From Anomaloglossus baeobatrachus (Eukaryota; Chordata; Amphibia; Anura; Aromobatidae): a stretch of DNA of 64,000 bases. Both the position numbers and the translations under genes were made by a program. Location: NCBI RefSeq assembly GCF_048569485.1, contig NC_134357.1:111088744-111152743 (forward strand). Reading direction: 5' to 3'. A model generated the notes under the pieces. That model was not told where the DNA came from. It saw only the letters and a list, made by a program, of their open reading frames with translations, and did no database searches. Shown one piece after another: positions 9,954 to 20,717 of the stretch (positions are counted from its first letter, which is position 1; every line of letters begins with the position of its first letter).

Positions 9954-11050
9954 CAGTCATGGCCGAAAGTGTTGGAACCCTTGAAATTGTTCCAGAATAT
10001 GAAGTATTTCTCCCTGAAAATTATTGCAAATACACGTTTTCTTATACAGATATTTATGACCTTGGAACAACACAAAAAACAGGCAAAAGGCCAAAAGGCA
10101 AAAAAAATTCACACAAAACCCCAAAGCTGGACAAAATTGTTGGCACCCTCAACTTAATATTTCACTACACACCTTTTAATATAAATATCTGCAATCAATC
10201 GCTTCCTATAACCAGCAACGAACTTCTTACACTTCTCACCTGGAATTTTGGACTCTTCTTTTGCAGACTGCTCCAGGTCACTAATATTTGAAGGCGCCTT
10301 CTCCCAACAGCAATTTTAAAGGGGTAGTTTACTACTCACCATTAGTGGCCACATTGCTGTAAAACTCATAGGGAAGGCTTTTGTCAAATACTTTGTGTAG
10401 TACATTCTGCCTCTGAGCGGCGCTATTGCGGTCCAGTCATCCCCATCACATGACCACCGGGCTCCGTGAATGCTGAGATATGATGATGTCATATTAACTT
10501 CTAGTTGACCCGACATCACCGAGATGGCCCCAATCTCCCTGATTGACTGGGTTGTGGGCGGAGTTTCACTGCTCATCACAGCTCAGCATCTTGCATGCTC
10601 TCTCCTTCGCTGCAGAGCGCCACAAGCAGGAGCAATACTGGGCTGTGATGAGCAATGAAACTCCACCCACAGCCCAGTTACATCACTGGGGCCGTCTTGG
10701 TGATGTCGGGTCAACTGGAAGTTGACGTGACATCACCGGATCTCAGAGGTCACGAAACCCAGGGGTCACTTGATGGGAATGAGCGGACCGTAATAGTGCT
10801 GCTCAGAGGCAGAATGTGTTACACAAGGTATTTGACAAAAGCCTCCCCTGTGAGTTTTTTGTGGCCACTATTGCTGAGTAGTGAACCACCCCTTTAAGAT
10901 CTCTCCACAGGTGCTCAATGGAATTTAGATCCGGACTTATAATTATCTCTTCAGAACTCTCTAGTGCTGTGCTTCCATCCATTTTTGGGGGCTTCTTGAA
11001 GTATTTTTGGGGTCAAAATCGTCCTAAAAGACCCATGCTCAAATCCCGCA
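9954..11050 (-). mobile_element. Tc1-like transposon relic, minus strand, interrupted by a MITE
   Basis: The left end CAGTCATGGCCGAAAGTGTT after a TA is a typical Tc1 terminal repeat of fish and frogs. 10898-11050 read on the minus strand gives the end of a Tc1 transposase, including a degenerate version of the DLNPIEHLW motif. Numerous breaks, a missing right end and the T2 MITE at 10316-10897 show it is dead. Confidence 0.75.
10316..10897. mobile_element. T2-like foldback MITE inside the Tc1 relic
   Basis: Inverted ends TTAAAGGGGTAGTTTACTAC and its complement near 10880, with a long inverted match through the arms (10320-10580 against 10640-10890). TTAA at each edge. The flanking Tc1 sequence continues cleanly on both sides. 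Confidence 0.8.
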
Positions 11051-11150
11051 GCAATGGCTAGCTGCAGATTCCAGGGAGCAGCTGCAGGAAACCTGTAGAC
11101 AAACCTGTGGCAAAGTCTGCAGGTACATTGTCTCATGGCACATGAACTAA

Positions 11151-11688
11151 AGGCCACTTTACCCGCCCCCATCTGTTGTGCGACACGGGCAAATCACTGC
11201 CCGTGCTGCACAACATCGCCCAGACCCGTCACATTACTTACCTGCCCGGGCGACGTCGCTGTGACCAGCGAACCGCCTCCTTTCTAAGGGGGCGGTTCGT
11301 TCAGCGTCACAGTGACGTCACAGCTGCGTCACTGAACCGCCGCCCAATAGAAGCGGAGGGGCGGAGCTGAGCGGGACGAACATCCCGCCCACCTCCCTCC
11401 TTCCGCATTGTGGCCGGGAGGCAGGTAAGGAGAGCTTCCTCATTCCTGCGGTGTCACACGGAGCGATGTGTGCTGCTGCAGGAACGAGGAACAACTTCGT
11501 TACTGCTGCAGTAACGATTTTTGAGAATGGACCCCTCATGATGAGCGATTTTGCACGTTTTTGCGACGATGCATAATCGCTCATAGGTGTCACACGCAAC
11601 GGCATCGCTAATGCGGCCGGATGTGCGTCACAAATTCCATGACCCCAACGAGTTCGCATTAGCGATGTCGCAGCGTGTAAAGCCCCCT
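11151..11688. mobile_element. Harbinger-like foldback MITE, TAA target
   Basis: Inverted ends AGGCCACTTTAC and GTAAAGCCCCCT, flanked by TAA on both sides. A GC-rich middle contains GGGGGCGGTTCGTTC-like inverted parts. Same family as 27689-28235 and 34642-35219 (shared CCCGTGNNGCACA, CCGCCTCCTTTCTAAGG and GATGTCGCANCGTG blocks). Confidence 0.75.
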
Positions 11689-11691
11689 TAA

Positions 11692-12443
11692 GGCTATGTG
11701 CGCACTTTGCGTCGAGGTAGTTGCAGTTCTAAACGCATCCTCTGGCAGAAATGTTTCTTGCCAAACTTGGTTTTGACAAAAACGCTATAAATACGCTTGC
11801 ATTTTTACTGCGTTTTGCCGCGTTTTTACCCCGATTTACGTGCTTTTTCACTGCTTAAAGGCAGCTGCGTTTTGACTACAAATACAATGCTAAATAAAGT
11901 TTAAACATACAAACACTATGAAAAAAGAAGATAAAAATGATAACAAATATCATGATTGAAATCATACACATAATGGCTTATTTTATTACAATGATAACTG
12001 TTTGTTAATATTTTTGCATAAAATAACGCTAATTTCTTGATTTTCATAAATTTAATTGTCAGACTGTGTGTGTGTGTAAAGGGACACATCATGCCCTTAA
12101 TATTTAGTTAAAAACACATGCATTTATTTGGTCCAAAAAGCATGCGTTCTGCATCAAAAAAGCATGTAAAATGCTAGAATTTTGAAGAATGTGTTTTGAA
12201 ATTTCTCATTGACTCTAATGTTAGCAAAACGCTGCCAAAATGGCAAAAACAATTGACATGCTGCTTCTTTAAACGCTGAGTTTTTGCCCAAAATTATGAA
12301 AATGAAATGCAGCGTTTAGAACAGCATAGTGCGCACAACAAATCTCTATTTCCCATAGACTTTACTTGAACATCAAAACACATGCCTTTTGGCATTAAAA
12401 CGCTGCGGAAACGGAGGTAAAAACGCAAAGTGCGCACATAGCC
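11692..12443. mobile_element. Harbinger-like MITE with GGCTATGTGCGCAC ends
   Basis: Ends GGCTATGTGCGCAC and its exact complement at 12430-12443, flanked by TAA. It abuts the previous MITE and shares its TAA. The inside is A/T-rich with scattered AAAACGC motifs. Confidence 0.8.
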
Positions 12444-12650
12444 TAAAGCACTATTGCACTGCAGCGTAAACACATTCGTCCCCAGCACAATCTATGAAGA
12501 TTGGGCATAATCCTTGTGCACAATGCTTTTTTGAACGCAGCGATTTTGGATGCTGAAATTTTTAGCCAAATCGGTGCGTTCAAAAATGCAGCATGTCACT
12601 TCTTTCGTGCGCTTTGGATGCAGCTCCCGCTCTGTTTATGGCATTGCGGT

Positions 12651-12970
12651 GACAGCGCTGGAGACAGCATCGCTGGGGACATCGCTAGTGACAGGTGAGT
12701 ATCCTGCCAGCAGTGTGTGTGTGCAGGGACGTCCAGTCCAGGAGGTCATCGGATTTCCCAATGAACTCTGATGACCTCCTGATGACACCCCTGCGACAAC
12801 TGCGCTACAGCGAGTGTCACGACGGTGACATCCAGGGGTTCATGAGAGTTCATTGGGAACTGCAATGACCCCCTGGATGTCACTGCACAAACTGCTGTAT
12901 ACTCACCTGTCACCGGCGATGTCCCCGGCGGTGCTGCTCGGCGCTGTCCCTGCGATGCTCCGGCTTCCAA
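12651..12970. repeat. Foldback repeat
   Basis: CATCGCTAGTGACAGGTGAG (12678 on) pairs with CTCACCTGTCACCGGCGATG (12902 on), and the inner CCAGGAGGTCAT stretch with ATGACCCCCTGGA. A small palindromic element of unknown family. 12971-13590 to its right holds no recognisable gene. Confidence 0.6.
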
Positions 12971-13589
12971 ATCCTCGGGCAGTGAATAATCAATGAAAAT
13001 AATGAGCAGGGGTTAGGAGCGGGAGGCAGCATCGCTGGATACAGGTAAATATAGAACATCTTTTCATTGCAGAGACATGTGTTTTACCCTGTACGTGTCA
13101 CACGTATGCAAACACGGATGTTACACGTGTAACCATAACCATTCGTGTGACTGGTACCTGATTAAACATGGACGCCTGAAACTGGCCTATGGCAGAGGCA
13201 GCATCCCGAGCGAATGAAATCGGCATCTATTCTGCAGACTCACTGCATCTATTACACAGTGGTTCTGCAGCGATTTTCAATCGCATATGAGCTGTCAAAT
13301 CACTGCAGAATTTTCTGCAGTGACACGACGCAACGTGCGCTCATGCCCTTACACTCAAACGTGCGTATGACATGTCTGTGTGCTGTCTTATTTATCACAT
13401 AGAGTCTCATGGAGCCGTTCACAGATCCCTGAAAATCCCAGATCCAGGTGTGAGATCTGTGACGCGCAGGGCAGGTCGGGTTCTAAGCTGATTTTGAGGA
13501 TAATAATAGGATATTACTTAGTGGGTCTGTGTGCTGTCTGCTAAATGTTGTGCCGACAGTCACACGAATGTATAAATTCAGCATTAGAT

Positions 13590-14029
13590 TAGTTAAAAAA
13601 GGGGAGATGAAAGCAGCAGAGTAACAGAAGCATGTGCGCCCCAATGCAAAGTCTTCAGCAACATGGAAATAAGCAAGTTTACAATTGACTTGCTTCTATC
13701 AATCACCTGAAATGAGAGCTTTGATCTTACATGGTGTACAGCCTTTTTTTTTATCTTACATAGTGTACAGCTTGTTTTCAAGGTCAGCCACTACTCTATC
13801 CTGGCAAAATTATGTGAACTGTGGCCAATTTTTTATATAAATACAAGTCACAGCCCTATTGTTTTCTAGCCGTTATGTATCGGATAAGTAACAATCAGAT
13901 GTCGCTTACATTTTGTGCAGTTTTGGAAAACGTAATCTGATTGGTTGCTGCAATGTAATCCACACTTATGCTGTTATGACAGTTATGCTGTGGAAAATTG
14001 ACTTTCTGTAGGATTAATACCCAAGGCGA
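13590..14029. other. Region upstream of the TBC1D12 promoter
   Basis: About 440 bases of ordinary A/T-rich sequence with two near copies of ATCTTACATNGTGTACAGC (13723, 13752). I see no gene or known repeat here. Confidence 0.4.
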
Positions 14030-14067
14030 GGTGAGGACAGAGGGCTCCGCCACACACAGCGACGAGA

Positions 14068-14080
14068 ACTACAACTCCCA
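14068..14080 (+). promoter_or_regulatory. ZNF143/THAP11-type site
   Basis: ACTACAACTCCCA matches the first part of the SBS core-promoter consensus ACTACAAYTCCCA. The usual GCATGC tail is only partly kept (CAGTGC). Confidence 0.5.
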
Positions 14081-14124
14081 CAGTGCACCGGTGCCGGGGA
14101 ATCCAGGGACTTCCGTGTTTACGC

Positions 14125-14134
14125 GTCACGTGAC
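14125..14134. promoter_or_regulatory. CLEAR/E-box site GTCACGTGAC
   Basis: A perfect 10-base palindrome 191 bases upstream of the start codon. It equals the consensus bound by TFEB/TFE3/MITF and fits USF. Occupancy is unknown. Confidence 0.55.
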
Positions 14135-14324
14135 GACATTGCGCAGCAGGGCCGTTCCTCAGACCCCCGGGCTGGCTGTACTTGTGAAGCAGTCGGTGGC
14201 CGCCCACCACCACGGAGCACTACACCGGCACCAGGCAGCGGCGGCCCCTGCAGCGCTCCCGGGGGCCGGCCCGTCACACGCAGCTCCTGTAGGCCGCGGC
14301 TGAAGGTGGCGGGGGGAGCAGCAA

Positions 14325-14788
14325 ATGGTTGGGCCGGAGGATGCCGGCGGCCGCTGCGGGGAGAGCGTGACCGAGGAGGGAGAAGAAGCGGAGGAGGAGG
14401 AGACCGGGCCGTACACCGCGGGCATGAGACTCCCCAACGGAGACCTGGGCTACATGCCCGGCGGGGCCAAGCTGCCGAACGGCGGGGGCTGCGCCTGTCA
14501 CCGGCAGTGCTGCTCCGCCCCGGCCGCCGGCACCCCGCCGCTCAGCCCGTCCAGCTCCGACTCGTCCCCGCTCAGCGCTCACACGGTGGCCGGCTACTTC
14601 GTGTCCGCAGAGGCCGATCGGTTCCGTTTCCTGGATGTGACTCTGAGCTCCCGGAATACGTACGAGGTCAGCCGGCGGCAGAGCGCCCCCGACCACCTAG
14701 CGGACGGCCTGAGCCTCGCCGAGGGGGGCCCGGAGGAGCAGGATGGGGACCGGCCCTGGAGGATGGGCATCACCGACTTCTTCACCAG
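14325..14788 (+). CDS. TBC1D12: TBC1D12 exon 1 (N-terminal part)
   Basis: The ATG at 14325 opens with MVGPEDAG, which as I recall is the N-terminus of vertebrate TBC1D12. An acidic run (EEGEEAEEEE) and a Ser/Pro-rich low-complexity part follow, then GYFVSAEADRFRFLDVTLSS and finally GITDFFTR. The exon ends at CAG before GTGAGG, a good donor. It gives 154 full codons plus two bases (phase 2), and exon 2 at 58763 completes the Arg codon. TBC1D12 is a TBC-domain protein that binds Rab11 and acts in recycling-endosome traffic and neurite growth; the catalytic domain is encoded further downstream, outside this window. This N-terminal region appears shorter than the human one, which carries more Ala/Gly/Pro-rich sequence. 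Identification rests mainly on the joined exon 1-exon 2 protein and is strong for the TBC1D12/TBC1D14 pair, with TBC1D12 favoured by the N-terminus. Confidence 0.87.
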
Positions 14789-14880
14789 GTGAGGCCCTCC
14801 TGTCACCATGGTGACAGCTGCTGTGACGTCATAGAGGACCAGGAGGGCATGTCACCTGACTCCCCGACTGTGGGAAAGCT

Positions 14881-15457
14881 GTCTGACAACGCGCGCCCTG
14901 CCGTCTGACAACGCGCGCCCTGCCGTCTGACAACGCGCGCCCTGCCGTCTGACAACGCGCGCCCTGCCGTCTGACAACGCGCGCCCTGCCGTCTGACAAC
15001 GCGCGCCCTGCCGTCTGACAACGCGCGCCCCTGCCGTCTGACAACGCGCGCCCCTGCCGTCTGACAACGCGCGCCCCTGCCGTCTGACAACGCGCGCCCC
15101 TGCCGTCTGACAACGCGCGCCCCTGCCGTCTGACAACGCGCGCCCCTGCCGTCTGACAACGCGCGCCCCTGCCGTCTGACAACGCGCGCCCCTGCCGTCT
15201 GACAACGCGCGCCCCTGCCGTCTGACAACGCGCGCCCCTGCCGTCTGACAACGCGCGCCCCTGCCGTCTGACAACGCGCGCCCCTGCCGTCTGACAACGC
15301 GCGCCCCTGCCGTCTGACAACGCGCGCCCCTGCCGTCTGACAACGCGCGCCCCTGCCGTCTGACAACGCGCGCCCCTGCCGTCTGACAACGCGCGCCCCT
15401 GCCGTCTGACAACGCGCGCCCTGCCGTCTGACAACGCGCGCCCTGCCGTCTGACAAC
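14881..15457 (+). repeat. Minisatellite, 22/23-bp unit, about 25 copies
   Basis: Unit GTCTGACAACGCGCGCCCTGCC. Six 22-base units, then 17 units with one extra C (23 bases), then two 22-base units and a partial. Copies are otherwise almost identical, so it expanded recently. It starts 93 bases after the exon 1 donor. The long minus-strand ORFs here are products of the repeat. Confidence 0.95.
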
Positions 15458-15734
15458 CTCTGCCTGGCGGGGATGTGTGGCTGCAGTCCCTACAGGAGAG
15501 CCTGGGAAAGCTGGAGGAGGTGCAGGGGGCTCCACAGAAGACACTGATTTGTGGAGCCCCACTTACTTTGGTGGGCAGTGAATGGACTGACATACTTGCA
15601 CTTATTGCTGCTTCTTTATTCATTGCCTTTGGGTTTGCCATAATGGTGACCATGACGCTCCACCACAAGCCACCATGCGTGATCCTGACCCACAGTGACC
15701 CGACATTTATCACATGTCATAGATGGATCCCTTT

Positions 15735-16672
15735 AAAAAAACCTGCTGACAGATTTTCATCTATGTATTTTGAGAGCAGCAAAATGTAGGGGCTGAGACC
15801 CTGATTCCACGGATGTCACTTAGGCTGCTTTCACACATCCGTTTTTTGCAGAGCCGGCCAATCCGGCTGTGAAACCTATGCAACGGATGCAACGACAATA
15901 CCGCATCCTTTGCATAAGTTTTTTACATGCGGCCCGTCCGTTTTTTGCCACTTGCGGCAGGCTACTGAGCATGCGCAGTGTTAAAAAATGCATTCGGCGG
16001 CTGAATGCGGTTTTTGCCGCAGGAAGCTGCATGCGGCGTCCATAGGCATGCATTGCAAATCGCGCCGCATCGGCCGGATGCGGCGCAATGTGTTTTCTTT
16101 TTTTTTTGCCGGATAAAAAAAACGTTCCAGGCAACGTTCCATCCGGCCGCCGCATCGGCTAAATCTGCTGCATGCAGCAAAAACCGGATGGAACGCAAGC
16201 CTATGCGGCACAATATGGCACTAATGTAAGTCTATGCAAAAAACCCGCAACCGGCGGCAAAAAAAAAAACTGTTGCGTTTTTTCTGCAAAGAGCCGGATT
16301 GTGTCGCACAGGAAAAACCGGATGTGTGAAAGCAGCCTTAATGGACTCTGAGTTATTTCAACAAAATCAGTAATTAATCGGCAGATAAACCCTACAGGAC
16401 TATTTACCTTGTGCCATGTAGTCCTCCATATAACCCACCCACACCACTGATGTTATAGTGTACACAGGAAGCTGCAATCAGCTGTGTGGGTGGGTTATAC
16501 AGCGCTCCACATTCAGAGCACTGCTAGATCTACAGCAGAGAAAACAGGGATTTTATCTCAATGACAGCAAACAAGCTCAATAAGTGACACATCACTAGAT
16601 TCAGGATCTCTTCCCCTACATCATGTTGTCCTTAGATGACATAGAAAAAACCTGGAGACAGATTCCCTTTAA
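15735..16672. mobile_element. T2 MITE copy split by a Harbinger-like MITE
   Basis: The right end ACAGATTCCCTTTAA and internal blocks (GCTGAGACCCTGATTCC, GATCTACAGCAGAGAAAA) match the T2 copy at 54064-54627. The left end is degraded. 15823-16337 is an inserted second MITE. Confidence 0.65.
15823..16337. mobile_element. Harbinger-like MITE (GGCTGCTTTCACACATCCG ends)
   Basis: Inverted ends GGCTGCTTTCACACATCCG and CGGATGTGTGAAAGCAGCC, flanked by TTA on both sides, as PIF/Harbinger elements do (TWA). Full family match to 36962-37469, including CATGCGGCAAAAA-type internal repeats. Confidence 0.85.
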
Positions 16673-16733
16673 AGAGACTGTTCCACTGAGTCCAATCATA
16701 TACACAGTAAGCCAAATATATACCATGGTTATA

Positions 16734-19143
16734 CAGTGGATATATAAAGTCTACACACCCCTGTTAAAATGGCAGGTTTTTGTAATGTAAAAAAGATGAT
16801 GCCATGAAGAATTATTTGAGAACTTTTTCTACCTTTAATCTGTGCATATCCATTAAGAAACAATCTGAAATAATTTTGATGAGCGAAATAAAACTAAAAT
16901 AATGTTGCATAAGTGTGAACACCCTTTTTAATAATTGTGGATGTGGTTGTGTTTAGAATTGGCCAATCACATTTACACTCATGTTACTTAGTAGTCAGGA
17001 CCCAGCTCTCTCATTTCCAGGGATTCTGGTTAACTCTGTGCATACAGTTCAGCTGTTGTAGGAGTTTTTTTCTGAGAATTTCTTAGTTTTGTTTTATAGC
17101 AAAAACATGGTCTGCAAACAGCTTATAACACAGCAAAGGGATCTCTCTGTAGAAAGTTATCAGGAGCTTGTAGAATTATTTCCAGGACATTAGATATACC
17201 ATGGGACACTGAAGACTTCATGAAGAAGTGGCTTAAATTTGGCACAAATGGTGACATTACCTAGAACTGGATGTCCCACAAAAATTGATGAAACGAAATG
17301 AAGAGTATTGGTCAGTGAGGCTGCTGGAGATCTACAGCAGCATTAAGGAGGTGCAGGTATTTCTGCAAATACTGATTGTGTACTGCATGTGACAACGATC
17401 TCCTGTATTTTGTATGTCTGGCCTGTAGGGTAGGGTGGCAAGATGGAAACCTTTTCTTCTAAAGAAAACCATTGAAGCCTAAAACCTACATCAAGTCTGC
17501 CAAAAGTATGTGGGAAAATAGGTTATGTTTTGATGAGACCAATGTTGAATTTTTGGGCTATAATTCCAAAAGAGATCTTGGGAGCAAAGCCAACGCTCTG
17601 TTATCGCCATAAGGACACCAAACCCACAATGAAGCATAGTGGAGGCAGCATTATCATTTGAAGCTACTTTTTAGCAGCTGGAACTGTAGCTTTAGTAAAA
17701 GTGGAGGAATTATAAACATTCCAAAGTTCAGTAAATTTAGCTTCAAAACCTGCAGGCCTTTGCTAAAAAGATTAAAGGGAACCTGTCACCAGAATTTTCG
17801 CTATTAAACTAAAAGAATCCCCCTTCTGCAGCTCCTGGGCTGCTTTCTATGAAGGTTCATCTTGCTACTGGCCCTCCTTTCAGACCTAAATAACAACTTT
17901 ATAAAATATTACCTTTTGCTATGGTAATGAGGTTTGTTGGCCCCGGGGGCGGGCTGTATTTCGTCTGTTATCCCCCCTCCATGCCGCTGTTCGCCGTCCC
18001 CCAGTGTTCATTTACTTAGATGAGGCCGCCGCCCTCATCTTCTGCAGTGCTTTGGGAGTCTCGCGCATGCACAGTGGCACTATCGCGGGACTGTGCACAG
18101 TTTTCAAAACGCGAGCGCCAGGGATGTTATTGCGCAGGCACGAGATTATGGGCGGGTACTTGGATGATGCTGGCGATGACCTTCACAGCGCCGCCCATAA
18201 TCTCCCGCCTGCGCAATAACATCACCGGCGCTCGCCTTTTGAAAACGGTGCTCTGTTCCGCGATAGTGCCACTGCGCATGCGCGAGACTTCAGGACCACT
18301 GCGTCAGATGAGGGCGGTGGCCTTATCTATGTAAATGAACACTGGGGGACAGCGAACAGCGGCAGGAGGGGGGATAACGGACGAAATACAGCCCGCCCAC
18401 CGGCCCAGCAAACCTCATTACCATAGCAAAAGGGAATATTGTATAAAGTTATGTAGGTCTGAAAGGGGGGCCAGCAGCAAGATGAACCTTCATAGAAAGC
18501 AGCCCAGGAGCTGCAGAAGGGGATTCTTTTACTTTAATAGCGAATATTCTGGTGACAGGTTCCCTTTAATTTCACCTTTTAGCACCACAACCACCCACAG
18601 CATCTCAACAAAAGGATGGCTTCACCAGAATATGACTGGTTGGGAATGACCCAGAGCGCAGACCTAAATACAATTGAACATTTGTGGGCGACCTGAAGAG
18701 GGCGCTGTAATCAGGAGATGCCCTCACAATCTGACAGATTGGGAGCTGCTGCCAGGAAAAGTGGACAAAGATCGCCAATTCCAGATGTGCCATGGTGATA
18801 GACGCCGACCAAATAACTGAATGCTGCCGGAAAGTCAAAGGGGACGTCAGCAAAGTGTTAGTATTGGGGTGTGCAAGAGAAATTGACACATTGCGGGTTT
18901 GAAGAAAAAAAAAATGCATCTCGGGTCCAATTATGCAGATTAAAAAGCTCAGCGGGCCGGAGATTTCTCTGCAGCTCATCCGCTTCGCTGGAGGTGGCAG
19001 ACGCTGTGTTGTTGACAGTCAAAATATGTAGCATCAAAATCTCAAGGTGGAAAAAAAATTGTAATGATTCTTCTTGGTATGATTTTTTTTTTTTAATGTC
19101 AAAAGCCTGCCATTTTAAGTGTGTAAACGTTTTCTATCCTCTG
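16734..19143 (+). mobile_element. Tc1-like transposon relic, plus strand, interrupted by a T2 MITE
   Basis: CAGTGGATATATAAAGTCTA after TA at the left and its diverged complement ending at 19143 before TA at the right. In between are remnants of a Tc1 transposase: a frame near 17500-17580 with FDETNVEFLGYNSKRD, and near 18640-18700 a degenerate (L/N)TIEHLWA. Many stops and frameshifts. The intact parts sum to about 1.6 kb, the usual Tc1 length, once the 17772-18569 MITE is excluded. Confidence 0.8.
17772..18569. mobile_element. T2-type foldback MITE in the Tc1 relic
   Basis: Ends TTAAAGGGAACCTGTCACCA and its complement at 18550-18569. Long arms pair, including GCAGCTCCTGGGCTGC and GCAGCCCAGGAGCTGC. 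Related to 1535-2294 by its arms. Confidence 0.85.
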
Positions 19144-19659
19144 TATATTTTCCCTGCTGGAGCCTCTGGGGTGTGGACCCCACAAGCCCAGCTCCTCAGT
19201 GTTACCCAGGGACAGATGTGGCCAATTATGGTCTCTGCTCTGCGCTCCGGACACATTTCGACTGATCGAGGCTTGTATAGTTATGCCTCTTGTGTTTACC
19301 CCTCCGCCTCATCTCAGATTGTCCTTGTGAACGTGAGGATTTCGCGCTTGTCACTGCTGACCCCGATGTGTACAGGGTCATCCCATCACGGCTCGGTAGT
19401 TGTGTGGTGACATCTATGGTGGATTTGCTGTTGACATGTGTACCATGTGCATGTATCTTTCACATGAATGTTTTTTGTTTTTACCATCCATGCCTTGAGG
19501 CGCTGTATCCAATGTACAGACAGTATAGTCGTACAGCGTCCGGCAGGTGCTGTTCATACTGGGTGTGTTGGAAATCCTTTGTCATTTCCATCATTTTGAC
19601 AGGTGATCATGTGATCATGTGTGAATATATTCACTGCCCCCCGCACCATCATCAGTGAA

Positions 19660-20213
19660 TAAGTTCGGTACACTCACCGTTCCCTGCAGCATTGCGATGT
19701 CCTCCTTCTGCTGGCCCGCTGATGTGTGTGGAGCCATGTGCACAGCAATGATGTCATTCCTGTGCGCCCTGCTCTCCACACACATCAGCGGGCAGGCAGA
19801 AGGAGGACATCGCAATGCTGCAGGGAACGGTGAAGGTCAGCGGCGCTGCTGCTGGCACAGACAGGAAGATGAGCGATGCTGCTGGCACAGACAGGAAGAT
19901 GAGCGATGCTGCTGGCGTGAGGAAAGGTGAGTATAAACGTTTAATTTTTTTTTGTGTGCCACAGGTTGCAAGCCATATAGCAGGGTGGGGGCTATGCCAG
20001 GATGAGGGACATATGTACAAGGATGGGGATCATATATAAGGCACGATGATCATTACCTTAGAGAATTTGGGGACATTACCCCCATAAGTGTCAGCAGCAG
20101 ATCCTCGTCCCATAAGTGTGTCATGACCACACTTTTTGCTTAAAATTTTATTTTCCTATCCTCCTCCTCTAAAATCAGGGTGCGTCTTATAGTCTAAAAA
20201 ATAAATCCGGTAA
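19660..20213. repeat. Foldback repeat with a GTGCGTCTTATAGTC-like end
   Basis: CTGCAGCATTGCGATGTCCT (19685) pairs with AGGACATCGCAATGCTGCAG (19803). Its right end, GGTGCGTCTTATAGTCTAAA near 20179, resembles the terminal repeat of 42076-43087. It contains a short tandem repeat GCTGCTGGCACAGACAGGAA (19848-19915). Confidence 0.55.
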
Positions 20214-20214
20214 T

Positions 20215-20677
20215 CTTCTCTGATGAGTCTTAATTTTCAGCTTTGCCCAACGCCTGGTCATGTAATGGTTAGACGGAGACCCGGAGAGGCTCTTACCCAC
20301 TGTGACATTTGGTGGAGGATTGGAGATGATCTGGGGACGCCAGGGCTGTGGAGTCGGAGTCGTGGAGTCGGAGTCGGAGTCAGAGCTCATTTTGGTGGAG
20401 TCGGAGTCGGAGTCGGTATAAAATGCACCGACTCCGACTCCAAAAATATATAATAAATTGGGGACAGGAGTGCAATGCAGAATGTGCTGAATATTTTACT
20501 AAATAATAACATTTAGTATAATGCTTATATTTAAGTGAAAAATTTATTGTAGTACAATGTGAACATCAGACATTTAATTGTTTTTATGATACAATAATCA
20601 AGACATTTGGATAGAACATAAAATATTTATTGGAATACAACTTTAGAACACAAAAAACTAATAAATTGTAAATATGT

Positions 20678-20717
<40 letters not shown>

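Larger units (their letters stand above)
14030..14324 (+). promoter_or_regulatory. TBC1D12: TBC1D12 core promoter and 5' UTR (CpG island)
   Basis: GC- and CpG-rich DNA starts here and runs through exon 1. No TATA box is visible. Within 70 bases lie ACTACAACTCCCA (14068-14080, like the ZNF143/THAP11 SBS motif), ACTTCCG (14109-14115, ETS-like) and GTCACGTGAC (14125-14134, perfect CLEAR/E-box palindrome). Such clusters are typical of TATA-less housekeeping promoters. The exact transcription start cannot be placed by eye; it is probably between 14080 and 14200. Confidence 0.65.

Noticed and set aside
14881-15457. CRISPR array
   Set aside because: Units are contiguous with no unique spacers, in vertebrate DNA; it is a minisatellite.
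14803-15713. Minus-strand ORFs of 217-294 codons
   Set aside because: They are translations of the 22/23-bp minisatellite in different frames, with no protein-like composition or start context.
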